NCBI GenBank assembly: GCA_937998875.1
Contig: CALLBO010000031.1
Coordinates: 1-64,000, forward strand
From: an uncultured Granulosicoccaceae bacterium
Lineage (GTDB): Bacteria; Pseudomonadota; Gammaproteobacteria; Granulosicoccales; Granulosicoccaceae
DNA: 64,000 bases
Direction of reading: 5' to 3'
The notes below the pieces were generated by a model. The model was not told the origin of the DNA. It ran no database searches and saw only the letters and a program-made list of their open reading frames with translations. Position 1 is the first letter of the stretch, and every line of letters begins with the position of its first letter. The position numbers and the translations under genes are program-made. Below are positions 10,045 through 19,193 of this stretch, one piece after another.

Positions 10045-10380
10045 GGAAATCACTCCGATTTTGCGAATAATATTATTGAATTTATCTACGAGCAGAATCC
10101 GTATGTTTCCTACTCACCCACAGCCGCACGATACTCGTGCTGTTAGTTGTTTTGCCGCAACAGGTGATGAAGCCGATACAACAAACGCATCGATCACTCC
10201 ACCCGGTACATAACCGTCCGTCGACTTAAAATTTCATTTTCCGTACACGGTTGCCCAGAATCCTAACACAACTTTCAAGGCGATGATCAACAATTGCCGG
10301 CACACAATCTTTGCTACAGTTGCCTTTTGCTGCCGCCGGGGCCTCCCCTGATCGGTAATTTCTTTCTGTGTCAGCATTTT
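10045..10380. other. Intergenic region between the OmpA-type lipoprotein and comF
   Basis: About 330 bases between divergent genes. It must hold both promoters. I see no repeat, RNA gene or conserved small reading frame in it; the possible upstream extension of comF to an alternative start near 10294 lacks a ribosome binding site. Confidence 0.4.
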
Positions 10381-11118
10381 ATGTTTCAAAAGCTGTACAA
10401 AATAGTGATGTCAGATGTGTGCAGTCTCTGTGATGCGCCAGGATTGCCCGGACTGGATTTGTGTCATGCCTGCCACAATAACCTGCCGCACAATCATTTT
10501 TGCTGTTATCAATGCGCAGCACCCTTTGGCACTGCTACAAACAGCGCCCTGATCTGCGGCCGGTGTCTGGACAAACCCACAGGTATCGATCACGCCGTTG
10601 TCCCATTTCTTTACCGCCCACCTGTCGACTACATGATCAAGAGACTCAAATTCTCTGAACAAATGCAGTTTAGTCGCCTTCTCGGTGACCTGCTTGCAGA
10701 CGCTATCGAAGTCTCTTATTTCCAGACAGATGACGTTCGCAAGCCGATCGGCTCAGACAAATTCCCGGACCTGGTTCTGCCCGTTCCAACCCACACCGAA
10801 AGGTTGTTACAGCGCGGTTTCAATCAGGCAGAACAAATCGCGAATACGGTTGCTGACCGATTCCAGACAACCTGTAACACAGGTGCTATGGTGCGATTCG
10901 CATCCCGCCTGCCGCAATCGACACTCAGTGCAGTACAACGGGAGACAAATATCCGTCGCAGTTTTGACGTGAAAGATCCAGCTGCCGTCGCCGGAATGCA
11001 TGTCGCGGTCGTGGACGACGTCTATACGACTGGAGCGACTGCACGGGCAATTACCAGAAAACTGAAATCTGCCGGTGCTGAAACAGTAAGTATCTGGGCT
11101 GTTGCGCGAACGCCCTGA
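10381..11118 (+). CDS. comF: ComF family phosphoribosyltransferase-like protein
   Basis: 245 residues from ATG 10381; ATG 10408 is an equally possible start and neither has a clear Shine-Dalgarno site. N-terminal double zinc-ribbon with Cys pairs at 14/17, 28/31, 42/45 and 59/62, then a type I phosphoribosyltransferase fold ending in the PRPP loop VVDDVYTTGAT at 210-220 and preceded by the family hallmark RGFNQAEQIA. ComF is needed for uptake or processing of incoming single-stranded DNA in naturally competent bacteria, but it is also common in species not known to be competent. No other competence gene is in the window except for shared pseudopilin-like genes of the secretion operon. Confidence 0.9.
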   Translation: MFQKLYKIVMSDVCSLCDAPGLPGLDLCHACHNNLPHNHFCCYQCAAPFGTATNSALICGRCLDKPTGIDHAVVPFLYRPPVDYMIKRLKFSEQMQFSRLLGDLLADAIEVSYFQTDDVRKPIGSDKFPDLVLPVPTHTERLLQRGFNQAEQIANTVADRFQTTCNTGAMVRFASRLPQSTLSAVQRETNIRRSFDVKDPAAVAGMHVAVVDDVYTTGATARAITRKLKSAGAETVSIWAVARTP

Positions 11119-11162
11119 AATGCGTTTGGATTCCTTAAGGCGAGACCTTGTCGATTTATCTG

Positions 11163-12833
11163 TTAATCCTCAGAATCATCAGCAGCGCTTTTCAACACCA
11201 GGTTAACTGCCGGATCAGGGGCCAGCGATGCCTGCGTAAGCAACTTATTAATGCGCTCTACGATTCCGCTACCCGTCGAGAGATATCGGTTCCGATCGCC
11301 GTTCATCGTTTGAAGGGTAGGCAGCAGGGTTTTTCCAACCTCCTGTAATCCCTCCTTAAGACCTTTGTGTAGCGCGAGGTATACAGACTCAGGCACAGAC
11401 GGTACAAAGACTTTTTCAACAATCATGGGTATTACCCAGCCAAGCCCTGCCAACAGCAAGCCATTGACCAGAAAATCCAGTCCGACGTAAGCACTGCGAT
11501 CCTCAGCGCCGTTTATAAAACCATTCACTACCCGCCATGCGACCCAGAGAAGCGCCATTAACGGCAATACAATCTTTGCAGCATACGCAACCTTCGCAAT
11601 AAGCCGTTGTGATTTCGATCCCGGCTCGTCAATCGCCGCTTTTACAGACTGATTAAGATGCTTTGATACTACATCGGCACAATCAACAGCCAGTGCTTCA
11701 GGGTTAAGAGAAAACACATCAGCAGGTACTCCATGCTCCCGCTTCGCAAGTTTGACCTGTTGAAATGTATCCTGACACCGCACATCGAGCCAGTCATCCC
11801 ACAAGCTGGCCGCCTCCGATCTTAACGCTATATTCGAGGCAATATCAGCTCCAGACTTACCGACCCTGGTTTTACCAGAGATCGATTTCAGAGCGCTACT
11901 AACGGCACTGGTCTTTTGCTGTGAAAACCGTTCACAATAAAGTTTAAAAGATCTGTCAAGATGAGAAACAGCAGATTGCTCAAACTCCTGCCATCGGTGC
12001 CTAAATGAATCGGCCAGGCCATTAGCATCTTGTGCAGACAGCAATATCACCTGCTGTTGCAACCGCCGCCGGCATCGTTCCAGGCGTTGCATCCAACCTC
12101 GCTCCTGCAGATGCGACACTATATTGTGCTTTGACAATGATCCGATCACGTCAACCAGTTCAGTAAACTGATCCTCCGTATGCTCAGCAACGCAAACCGT
12201 ACGAAATATCTGCGGTGCAGAGAAGCCCGCTCTTATGAGCAGACTATTGAAATCGTTATATTGCACAGGATCTGCACGATCCCACTGATTAATAACAAAC
12301 AACCATGCGTGACGATACCCGCTCTCTAGCATCATGCGCCAACCTTCGGCGTCCTTATACCGCTCCGGAGTGACGACATACACAAGAAGATCAATATGCG
12401 GCAACCACTGCAGTACCTGCTCTTTGTTAGCCGTCTCATCGCTGTCAAAGTCTGGCATATCTACCCACATCACATCAGCCAGCGCATCGTTGGTATGCCG
12501 GCTGGCTGAAAACGAGGTTGCATCAAAGTGCTCAGGCAACGCTTCCAAATGAACATCGCGATGCAGGTATGCAGTGATCTCCATAGACGTAGGACGAACA
12601 ACTCCGGTGCGAGCTATGCTGGCACCGGCTAGTCGATTCAGCAAAGAACTTTTACCTACCCCGGTACCACCGAACAGTCCTACCACCAATGGTCGTTCTT
12701 CTGTCTTAAACAAATCGACCGGACTTTTATCATCACCAAATCCGCCGGAAGACTCTATCCACCCCGCCTCTTTTAACAAGGCACCGAAGTTCTGTGCTTC
12801 CGAAAAGAGCTCACGTGCAAGCTTTTCAGACAT
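11163..12833 (-). CDS. Large membrane-associated GTPase, second gene of a pair (dynamin-like architecture)
   Basis: A 556-residue predicted GTPase. Start at ATG 12833, with GGAG seven bases upstream and eight bases of overlap with the upstream GTPase gene. G1 P-loop GGTGVGKSS at 55-63, switch Thr in RPTSM at 80-84, G3 DMPDFDS at 125-131, and NQWD at 182-185 in the G4 position where NKxD is usual. After the G domain come long helices (235-320 and 335-400) and two hydrophobic segments at about 415-436 and 452-472, then a soluble tail. A G domain, helical stalk and membrane segment is the plan of bacterial dynamin-like proteins, but no stalk signature is certain. Co-translated with its neighbour, so the two products may form a heteromer at the inner membrane. 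Confidence 0.7.
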   Translation of the reverse strand: MSEKLARELFSEAQNFGALLKEAGWIESSGGFGDDKSPVDLFKTEERPLVVGLFGGTGVGKSSLLNRLAGASIARTGVVRPTSMEITAYLHRDVHLEALPEHFDATSFSASRHTNDALADVMWVDMPDFDSDETANKEQVLQWLPHIDLLVYVVTPERYKDAEGWRMMLESGYRHAWLFVINQWDRADPVQYNDFNSLLIRAGFSAPQIFRTVCVAEHTEDQFTELVDVIGSLSKHNIVSHLQERGWMQRLERCRRRLQQQVILLSAQDANGLADSFRHRWQEFEQSAVSHLDRSFKLYCERFSQQKTSAVSSALKSISGKTRVGKSGADIASNIALRSEAASLWDDWLDVRCQDTFQQVKLAKREHGVPADVFSLNPEALAVDCADVVSKHLNQSVKAAIDEPGSKSQRLIAKVAYAAKIVLPLMALLWVAWRVVNGFINGAEDRSAYVGLDFLVNGLLLAGLGWVIPMIVEKVFVPSVPESVYLALHKGLKEGLQEVGKTLLPTLQTMNGDRNRYLSTGSGIVERINKLLTQASLAPDPAVNLVLKSAADDSED

Positions 12834-14649
12834 CACCTGACTCCAGTTTTTCCGTCATGCTTTGTAGTTCTTCTTCAGAGATGACGTTGTCGCCAGTCCG
12901 GTTACCGTCGAGCTTGTGCAAAGGCCGGGCAATTTTTCTATTGATAATCGATCGGACTTCCCGCTCCTGGTAGCCGGTTAATTTTTTCTGCACCCTCTCC
13001 ATGTATTTACCCAGCGCACCCTCAGTGAGCAGCGTAGTCAGCGAAAGCATTGCCGGTGCCAGAACAAGATCCACCGCCCCCAGCCCACCGGATTTAACTG
13101 CCAGCACCACTGCAGCGGCATCTGCCGTTACCCGTGCTGCGCGCAATCCGTTGAGTGTCGCGGGTTGTTGCTGCAGGTTCTGATACAACGATTGCGCAGC
13201 ATCATCAATTTCAACCTGAAGCAGGGTCTGATAATTGTCGAGGCTATGATCGTAGTCCGACCTGACACCCGATTCAGCAGCAGTAATCTGCTGACGCATT
13301 GTTTGCCACCAGGGCCCGTCCGGTCCTCTTTCTTTTTTGGCTACCGAGGCGATCAATCGTGCTATTGCATGCTTGCCAAGCTCATCCAATAGACGACGCT
13401 CTTCGTTGCGATCATCTTTGGTAACGCTTGCTGGCTCTTTACTGCTGGCAATTAAAGTACGCACAGGCCAGGTAACAACACTGCGTATTTTACTCAGCGG
13501 CTTCGCCATACCCGGTACTTCAAGCAACACCAGTAACTCCGACAGAGCCAACTGGATAACCTCCCGGTGACGGTCAGAGTCTATGTATTCCTTTTTGTAG
13601 CGTTGCGTCGTCTCCGCCGCAGTTTTCTCTACCAGCAAACTGTACTCACGTTGCAAACGATGCTCTGCCGCCAATGAGGTTGTCCAACTCGACCAGTGTT
13701 CTTTAAGAAAGCCGAGCGTGTTTTTGTGAACTTCTTCGGGTGACGCTCGCTGCAGCTGCGTGTTGGTTATCTGTTGCAACTCCCTTATTTCCCCTGGATC
13801 CGCGTCGGTGATATTCCTATTGGGGAATTCTCCAATAAATCTGATCGGAGGAAGCTCGTGCTGAGGCAGAGCTGCAGTAAATTTTTTCTCAAGCGATGCC
13901 GTGAGCTCATCGCGAAACTGCACCGGTGTTTTATTCATCACCATAACCACCGGTAGTCGCAAAGAAGCCAGTAGCTCAAGCATGGTCCAGACAGTTTTGT
14001 CAGCGTACTTTTCCATACTCACGACAAAAACAATAAGATCTGCGAGTGAAATTGCCTTAACCAGCGGGGTTCGATAGTCAAACGATCGGATCGAATCAAA
14101 GTCGGGTGTATCCCAGATCACCGTATCGAGGAACAGCGCTGGATAGTCATTAGCAGATACTGGATCTGACTTTGTTTCCTGCAATGAATACTCACCGAGT
14201 ATCTGCCGATCGAGCTGCCGCTGAGGCGAGTGTAAAAGTTCGCCAAAGTATTCACTGGCCCAGTTGTCTTCACCGGCGTAACGATCTTTAATTTCATCAA
14301 CAACATGAAAGCCCTGACAATGCACGGTAAAACCGGCCTCGGCGTTAGATTCTGCCAGATCTTGTTGTAACAATAGATTAGTCAGCGTGCTTTTTCCGAC
14401 CTGCGTCGGACCGATTACCACAAGTTGCAGTGGTACTTCTTTCTCACTTCTGCAAAGTGACAAACGCCGCAGCGCGTTTTGCGCCAGGGCAAGGGTTGTC
14501 AGACGCAACCTGATATCAGTGTCGTCCTGGATCTCTGTGTCGCCCAGGTTTTCCTTGTCGTGAGGAACACTATCTACAAGCAATTCCCGGTTGCTTTCAA
14601 TTAACCGGCTTAGAAACTGATCCACAGGGACTCTTGGGTTTAGCGACAT
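12826..14649 (-). CDS. Large GTPase, first gene of a pair (dynamin-like architecture)
   Basis: 607 residues. P-loop GPTQVGKST at 80-88; G3 DTPDFDS at 180-186, the same DFDS ending as in its partner; G4 reads MNKTP at 238-242, so the guanine-specifying Asp of NKxD is replaced and base specificity may be altered. Long charged helices follow, and a hydrophobic stretch around 505-545 could insert in or lie on a membrane. It starts three bases after the ubiA stop and overlaps the next GTPase gene, so ubiA and the two GTPases look like one operon. Unlike Era, Der or FeoB, it lacks a known C-terminal RNA-binding or transport domain. Function unknown; membrane remodelling or fusion is an inference from architecture. 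Confidence 0.7.
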   Translation of the reverse strand: MSLNPRVPVDQFLSRLIESNRELLVDSVPHDKENLGDTEIQDDTDIRLRLTTLALAQNALRRLSLCRSEKEVPLQLVVIGPTQVGKSTLTNLLLQQDLAESNAEAGFTVHCQGFHVVDEIKDRYAGEDNWASEYFGELLHSPQRQLDRQILGEYSLQETKSDPVSANDYPALFLDTVIWDTPDFDSIRSFDYRTPLVKAISLADLIVFVVSMEKYADKTVWTMLELLASLRLPVVMVMNKTPVQFRDELTASLEKKFTAALPQHELPPIRFIGEFPNRNITDADPGEIRELQQITNTQLQRASPEEVHKNTLGFLKEHWSSWTTSLAAEHRLQREYSLLVEKTAAETTQRYKKEYIDSDRHREVIQLALSELLVLLEVPGMAKPLSKIRSVVTWPVRTLIASSKEPASVTKDDRNEERRLLDELGKHAIARLIASVAKKERGPDGPWWQTMRQQITAAESGVRSDYDHSLDNYQTLLQVEIDDAAQSLYQNLQQQPATLNGLRAARVTADAAAVVLAVKSGGLGAVDLVLAPAMLSLTTLLTEGALGKYMERVQKKLTGYQEREVRSIINRKIARPLHKLDGNRTGDNVISEEELQSMTEKLESGDV

Positions 14650-14652
14650 TAA

Positions 14653-15549
14653 TTAACGCGCAACATGGCGGAGTACATAATCCAGAAGCAGCCCGACAAA
14701 TAACACTGCACCGAAGTGATTGTTTAGCATGAATGCCTTGAAACACGGTTCCGATTCACGGGTACGAATCAACTGCCACTGACGAAACAATATAACTGCA
14801 GCTGCCACCAGGCCTGCACTGTACAGCCCGCCCGCGCCGCTATTAAAGGCGAGCAACGTAACGCTTATCAGCACGATGCACTGCAAAGCCATAACAATCG
14901 TGACATCGTAATCTGCAAACAAAATAGCCGTAGACTTTACCCCGAGCTTAATATCATCGGGACGATCTACCATCGCATAAATTGTGTCGTAGGCAAGCGC
15001 CCAGATGATAGCGACCATATAGATAAGCCAGGCAACAGGCAGCACTGATCCTGTCTGTGCAGCGCTGACCATGGGAACCGCCCAGCCGAACGCCAGCCCC
15101 AGAAACAATTGCGGCCAATGCGTAAAGCGTTTTGTAAAGGGGTATAAAAAGGCGAGACCGACACCAACAAATGACAGCGCTATCGTAAGCCTGTTCATGG
15201 TCAGCACCAGTAAGAACGATACCAATGACAGTGACAATGCCACCATCACCGCTTCTTTAGGCGACACGGCTCCTGTCACGATAGGACGATCTTGTGAACG
15301 CTCGACCGAACCATCAATGTGCCGGTCTGCAAAATCATTTATTGCGCAACCGGCAGATCGCATCAAAAATGTGCCGACTACAAACACCAGCAGTACCTTC
15401 AAATCAGGCCTGCCATCTGAAACTATCCAAAGGGCCCAAAGCATGGGCCACAACAATAACGCCGCACCAATCGGCTTATCAGCACGTACCAGACGCGCGT
15501 ACTGGTACAGGCGATCCGTGATCAATGTATTCGCACCTGTGATCGGCAT
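14653..15549 (-). CDS. ubiA: 4-hydroxybenzoate octaprenyltransferase
   Basis: Integral membrane prenyltransferase that attaches the polyprenyl tail to 4-hydroxybenzoate in ubiquinone synthesis. 298 residues with about eight to nine membrane segments. The first Asp-rich motif is NDFAD at 71-75 (with DRHID following) and the second is DTIYAMVDRPDD at 188-199, both required for Mg-diphosphate binding. N-terminal RADKPIG is typical. First gene of the apparent ubiA-GTPase-GTPase unit and divergent from gorA over 145 bases. Confidence 0.95.
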   Translation of the reverse strand: MPITGANTLITDRLYQYARLVRADKPIGAALLLWPMLWALWIVSDGRPDLKVLLVFVVGTFLMRSAGCAINDFADRHIDGSVERSQDRPIVTGAVSPKEAVMVALSLSLVSFLLVLTMNRLTIALSFVGVGLAFLYPFTKRFTHWPQLFLGLAFGWAVPMVSAAQTGSVLPVAWLIYMVAIIWALAYDTIYAMVDRPDDIKLGVKSTAILFADYDVTIVMALQCIVLISVTLLAFNSGAGGLYSAGLVAAAVILFRQWQLIRTRESEPCFKAFMLNNHFGAVLFVGLLLDYVLRHVAR

Positions 15550-15602
15550 AATTGCTAAACTTGCTATTGAATATGTGGTCTCTCATACAATTATAAACTG
15601 CT

Positions 15603-15626
15603 ACCGGGTAGTTGCCCGGTTTTCTT
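15603..15626 (+). terminator. Terminator-like hairpin in the ubiA-gorA intergenic region
   Basis: ACCGGG/CCCGGT stem with a six-base loop, followed on the plus strand by TTTCTT. No plus-strand gene ends here, so it would sit in the gorA leader or end a short unannotated transcript. Could be chance. Confidence 0.4.
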
Positions 15627-15694
15627 AAAACTAACCACCACAATCACACACTAACACTGCCAGTTACCACTGCCGAACATTTAAGGAGCGTCCA

Positions 15695-17041
15695 ATGAGT
15701 TACCAATATGACCTGATTGCCATAGGTGGTGGTAGTGGAGGCGTAGCGGCCGCAAGACGTGCCGCAAAGCATGGTGCCAAATGCGCAGTTGTCGAGTTCG
15801 ACCGACTTGGCGGCACCTGTGTAAACCGCGGTTGTGTACCGAAAAAAGTCATGTGGTACGGGGCGCACATCGCCCACACGCTGAACGATGCCGCAGGCTA
15901 TGGATTTGACATACAACAGAACGGATTCGACTGGACAAAGCTGGTTACCGACCGTGAAAACTACATTAGACGGCTGAATGGAATCTATGAGAAAAACCTG
16001 GCCAAAGAAAACGTTGAACATCTTGAGGGCTTTGGCTCACTGGTGGATGCGCACACAGTCAAAGTTGGAGACAACACCTACACCGCTGAGCGAATTCTGT
16101 TAGCACCCGGAGGCACACCAAGCGTGCCTGATATTCCCGGGGCCGAACTGGGAATTACATCAGATGGCTTCTTCGAATTGACGGAAATGCCTTCCAGAGT
16201 GGCGGTGGTGGGTGCTGGCTATATCGCCGTGGAGCTGGCCGGCATGCTGCACTCACTGGGTGCTGACGTCAGTCTCGTAATTCGTCGTGAGCACTTTTTA
16301 CGCGAGTTTGACGAAATATTATCCAGCACACTAACTCAAATCATGCACGATGAAGGTCTGAAGATAATAAATAACACCGAACTTAAATCACTTACATCTG
16401 CTAATGGCAGAATCAATGTGATCACACAGGATGATCGTAACCTGGGTGAGTTTGATCAGCTTATTTGGGCTATCGGTAGAAGACCTTTGTCTCAAGGTTT
16501 AAATTTACAAAACGCCGGTGTGGAAGTTGATAGGCATGGCTATATACCAACAGACAAATGGCAAACCACCAATGTAGACAACATCTTTGCCATCGGGGAT
16601 GTCACCGGACGCGAGCAACTTACGCCGGTGGCGATTGCCGCAGGACGCCGGCTCGCAGAACGTCTTTACGCTGGAAAAACAGATCGGCGCCTGAACTACG
16701 ACAACATTGCCTCAGTTGTCTTTAGTCATCCACCGATCGGGTCAGTCGGCATGACCGAGGCACAAGCACGGAAGGAACATGGTGATGACATTAAGTGCTA
16801 CCGCGCTACATTTACGCCTATGTACCACGCTTTTACGTCACATCCGCAAAAGACTGCAATGAAGCTTGTAGTGCTAGGCAAAGAAGAGAAAGTTATCGGC
16901 GTGCACATGATAGGCGCTGGTGTTGACGAGATGCTTCAGGGCTTTGCCGTAGCAGTAAAAATGGGGGCAACCAAGAGCGACTTTGACGATACAGTAGCTA
17001 TTCACCCGACAAGTTCGGAAGAACTCGTCACTCTGGTTTGA
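15695..17041 (+). CDS. gorA: Glutathione-disulfide reductase
   Basis: NADPH-dependent flavoenzyme that regenerates reduced glutathione. 448 residues, the family length. FAD motif GGGSGG at 11-16; redox-active pair in [13 protein letters not shown], Cys42 and Cys47; NADPH domain [11 protein letters not shown] followed by RREH and R(E)FD, basic residues that favour NADPH over NADH; C-terminal HPTSSEE with His437 and Glu442 forming the catalytic dyad. AAGGAG lies about 7 bases ahead of ATG 15695. Absence of the longer mercuric reductase or lipoamide features supports gorA rather than another family member. Confidence 0.95.
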   Translation: MSYQYDLIAIGGGSGGVAAARRAAKHGAKCAVVEFDRLGGTCVNRGCVPKKVMWYGAHIAHTLNDAAGYGFDIQQNGFDWTKLVTDRENYIRRLNGIYEKNLAKENVEHLEGFGSLVDAHTVKVGDNTYTAERILLAPGGTPSVPDIPGAELGITSDGFFELTEMPSRVAVVGAGYIAVELAGMLHSLGADVSLVIRREHFLREFDEILSSTLTQIMHDEGLKIINNTELKSLTSANGRINVITQDDRNLGEFDQLIWAIGRRPLSQGLNLQNAGVEVDRHGYIPTDKWQTTNVDNIFAIGDVTGREQLTPVAIAAGRRLAERLYAGKTDRRLNYDNIASVVFSHPPIGSVGMTEAQARKEHGDDIKCYRATFTPMYHAFTSHPQKTAMKLVVLGKEEKVIGVHMIGAGVDEMLQGFAVAVKMGATKSDFDDTVAIHPTSSEELVTLV

Positions 17042-17053
17042 GATCCAGAGAGC

Positions 17054-17344
17054 CTACTGAATAAGTTTTAAAGCAACGTACGGCACTATATTAAGCACCA
17101 GTATCATTAGCTTGTAATTCGCTAGAAAAGAAAAATGCTCGGCGCTGACCGTACTCTCTGGAAGTGAAAAAAGCCTGGCGTGCACTGACGCAATCCAATT
17201 GCGCCCGAGAGACATGGCCACTGTAAACAACAAAAGCACTGCACTGTTGATTACAGCACACCACCCGAGGAACAATGTGATAGTTTCGATCGTGAATGGC
17301 ACTGTTTCTACAATCCGAACGACATTAGTTTTTATTACGCACAA
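17054..17344 (-). CDS. DUF6868-like small inner-membrane protein
   Basis: A 96-residue hydrophobic protein with membrane segments near 20-45 and 72-92. The IETITLFLGWCAVIN segment, the central SVHARLFSLPES and the terminal NYKLMILVLNIVPYVALKLI agree with what I remember of the DUF6868 family of short membrane proteins; no function is known. The start is uncertain: the ATG at 17344 overlaps the upstream gene by 20 bases, and a GTG at 17302 would give an N-terminus closer to the family. Confidence 0.6.
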   Translation of the reverse strand: MCVIKTNVVRIVETVPFTIETITLFLGWCAVINSAVLLLFTVAMSLGRNWIASVHARLFSLPESTVSAEHFSFLANYKLMILVLNIVPYVALKLIQ

Positions 17345-18068
17345 GTTGTATTGCGGATTGAAAATTAACTTCTACAAAGGACAGTAACTCTTCAAACTGG
17401 CTGTCATTCAAACTTTCAAGCTGCTTATCACTGAAAATGCTTTGTAGTTTCCGCCTTCTTTGGACTACCTTGTCCGAGTCAACTGATGATACCTCTGCAT
17501 GGAAATTAGAAGAGTCTTCTGTCTCTGCTTGTGAACCTGCACTGTAAAGCCCGCGAAGTGTTGCAAAAAACTCCAACGGATCATTTTGCTCAAGCAACGC
17601 GGACATCTGATCAAGTAAATCTTCACGCCAATCTTCCGGCCAGTCTTCCGGCCAGCCTTCCGGAAACCTATCCCGCCCCTCCTCCACTGACTTAATTTTG
17701 CGGGCAGCGCCCTGACTGTTTATTGCTTTTGCCAATCCATCTACCGTGTAGCCCGCAGCTTTACGCAACTCACATAGATACTCACCGGCCTGACGCCATT
17801 CGTTCTCCAGATCTCGATCACCGTCAAACCCGTTGTGCAACTGATCCTCGCCGACCGTTGCGTAAGACGCTGAATTTGTAGGAGACGCTGAATCAGCGGG
17901 TTGTTTGTCATTTTGGGCCGATGCATCGCAGGTTCTGGAAGCTTCGGAAAAACCCTTCTCAAATCGTTTGGAGAGCTCATCCGCGATAGACATAAATTCA
18001 CCGATTACACGGCCTGCCTGCTCACCGGCATTACTGTATTTTTGCTGATTTGAATTGCGTGCGTTCAT
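17325..18068 (-). CDS. Hypothetical protein with a helix-turn-helix-like section
   Basis: 247 residues from ATG 18068, which has GGTGG six bases upstream; ATG 18074 is two codons earlier. The first 80 residues are low-complexity and rich in Ser, Ala and Asn. Residues of about 90-160 resemble an XRE-type helix-turn-helix that I have seen in other Gammaproteobacteria: a LCELRKAAGYTVDGLAKAI helix pair, then VEEGRDRFP and LLEQNDPLEFFATLR. Between these two parts lies a short tandem repeat, PEGW-PEDW-PEDW, encoded by three 12-bp units. No DNA-binding role is shown. It overlaps the small DUF6868-like gene downstream by 20 bases, suggesting a two-gene unit. Confidence 0.6.
   Translation of the reverse strand: MNARNSNQQKYSNAGEQAGRVIGEFMSIADELSKRFEKGFSEASRTCDASAQNDKQPADSASPTNSASYATVGEDQLHNGFDGDRDLENEWRQAGEYLCELRKAAGYTVDGLAKAINSQGAARKIKSVEEGRDRFPEGWPEDWPEDWREDLLDQMSALLEQNDPLEFFATLRGLYSAGSQAETEDSSNFHAEVSSVDSDKVVQRRRKLQSIFSDKQLESLNDSQFEELLSFVEVNFQSAIQLVRNKN
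17628..17663. repeat. Three 12-bp tandem repeats inside the HTH-like gene
   Basis: Units CCAATCTTCCGG, CCAGTCTTCCGG and CCAGCCTTCCGG, with two substitutions among them. Twelve bases keep the frame, so copy-number change would add or remove a P-E-D-W unit without breaking the protein. Confidence 0.85.
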
Positions 18069-18153
18069 AACCATCCACCCATGTCGACTAACTCACAATG
18101 ATATATCTGCGGTCAAAACGGTCGATTTCAAGCAGTTTGAGCTGTTTTGCATG

Positions 18154-19116
18154 TCAGGTTTGAGTCTGCTGTTGCTTTGCTACCCAGCTATCAATCAGAA
18201 ACCGGGCGATCGAATCCTTGCGCGGAAGTTTCAATCCATCGCTGTCATCTGCCCATTCGCCGAAGTGTGCTATCTCTTCTGCGCTGAACCAATCTGCATT
18301 CGCTAGCTCCTGTTGATCCAGAACAATGGTCGAGCTAACCGCTGTTGCAAAATACCCCAGCATGATCGATTGTGGAAACGGCCAGGGCTGCGATGAAACA
18401 TAAACGGGATTCTGCACTACAATGCCCGATTCTTCGTACACCTCACGAATAACAGCGGCTTCCAGTGACTCCCCGGTTTCAACAAATCCTGCGAGTGTCG
18501 AATAACAACCCTCAGGCCACGCAGGACTTCTGCCCAGCAGGCATTTCTCATCTCCTTTTGTATCTGCATGCTCAACAAGCATGATGACAGCGGGGTCAGT
18601 ACGCGGAAACACCTGAGATTGACATTGCTGACACCGCATAGCGTGGCCAGCAGATACAACGGTATTCGGCCCTCCGCATCGGCTACAGTACACATTGATA
18701 CTCTGCCAGTGATTCAGACCTCGTGCATACGCTAGTATCGACGCCGCATCAGGGTCAAGTGTTGCACCTGCGGCTCTTAAATCGTGAAATTCCGCTTGCG
18801 CGTAATGCTCGCATAGTTTTGATGCATCGTCTTCAGTGCAACGTACAGAAAAATAAGGCACGTCACCTTCAAGCCCGAGAAAGGATTTGCTTTCGGTTCT
18901 AAATTCAAATGCTGCGAGCTCCACGGCACCCGGAAACAACGGGTTAAAAGCGGAATCAAAAAGGCTTCTATTATTGTACAACGGCACCAGCTTGCATTGC
19001 GCGCTGCGCCAGTGCTTCTGAATTTCACTATCTGCTCGACGCAAACCGTCGGCACGATCAAGTTTAACCCTGGTGTATTGAAGCTCTCGGCGCAAAGCAG
19101 TTCCGGTGTTAATCAA
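18154..19116 (-). CDS. nudC: NAD(+) diphosphatase (NudC)
   Basis: Nudix hydrolase that cleaves NADH/NAD to NMNH and AMP and removes NAD caps from RNA. 320 residues, somewhat longer than E. coli NudC because of an N-terminal domain. Zinc ribbon CSRCGG...CQQCQS in the middle, then PRTDPAVIMLV, Nudix box GFVETGESLEAAVIREVYEESGI split by its Glu ligands, and the NudC hallmark SQPWPFPQS immediately after it. The only start reaching the full N-terminus is TTG 19116, without a good ribosome site, so the exact start is uncertain. Confidence 0.9.
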   Translation of the reverse strand: MINTGTALRRELQYTRVKLDRADGLRRADSEIQKHWRSAQCKLVPLYNNRSLFDSAFNPLFPGAVELAAFEFRTESKSFLGLEGDVPYFSVRCTEDDASKLCEHYAQAEFHDLRAAGATLDPDAASILAYARGLNHWQSINVYCSRCGGPNTVVSAGHAMRCQQCQSQVFPRTDPAVIMLVEHADTKGDEKCLLGRSPAWPEGCYSTLAGFVETGESLEAAVIREVYEESGIVVQNPVYVSSQPWPFPQSIMLGYFATAVSSTIVLDQQELANADWFSAEEIAHFGEWADDSDGLKLPRKDSIARFLIDSWVAKQQQTQT

Positions 19117-19193
19117 CGGTTTTTCAGTGTAGCAGCCGAAGTGAACTTTTGTGGGAAAGTGCTCTTGAGAACATCGAAGCCTGCAGGCAAATT

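Noticed and set aside
10685-10972. Frame inside comF
   Set aside because: Out-of-frame shadow of the comF coding sequence.
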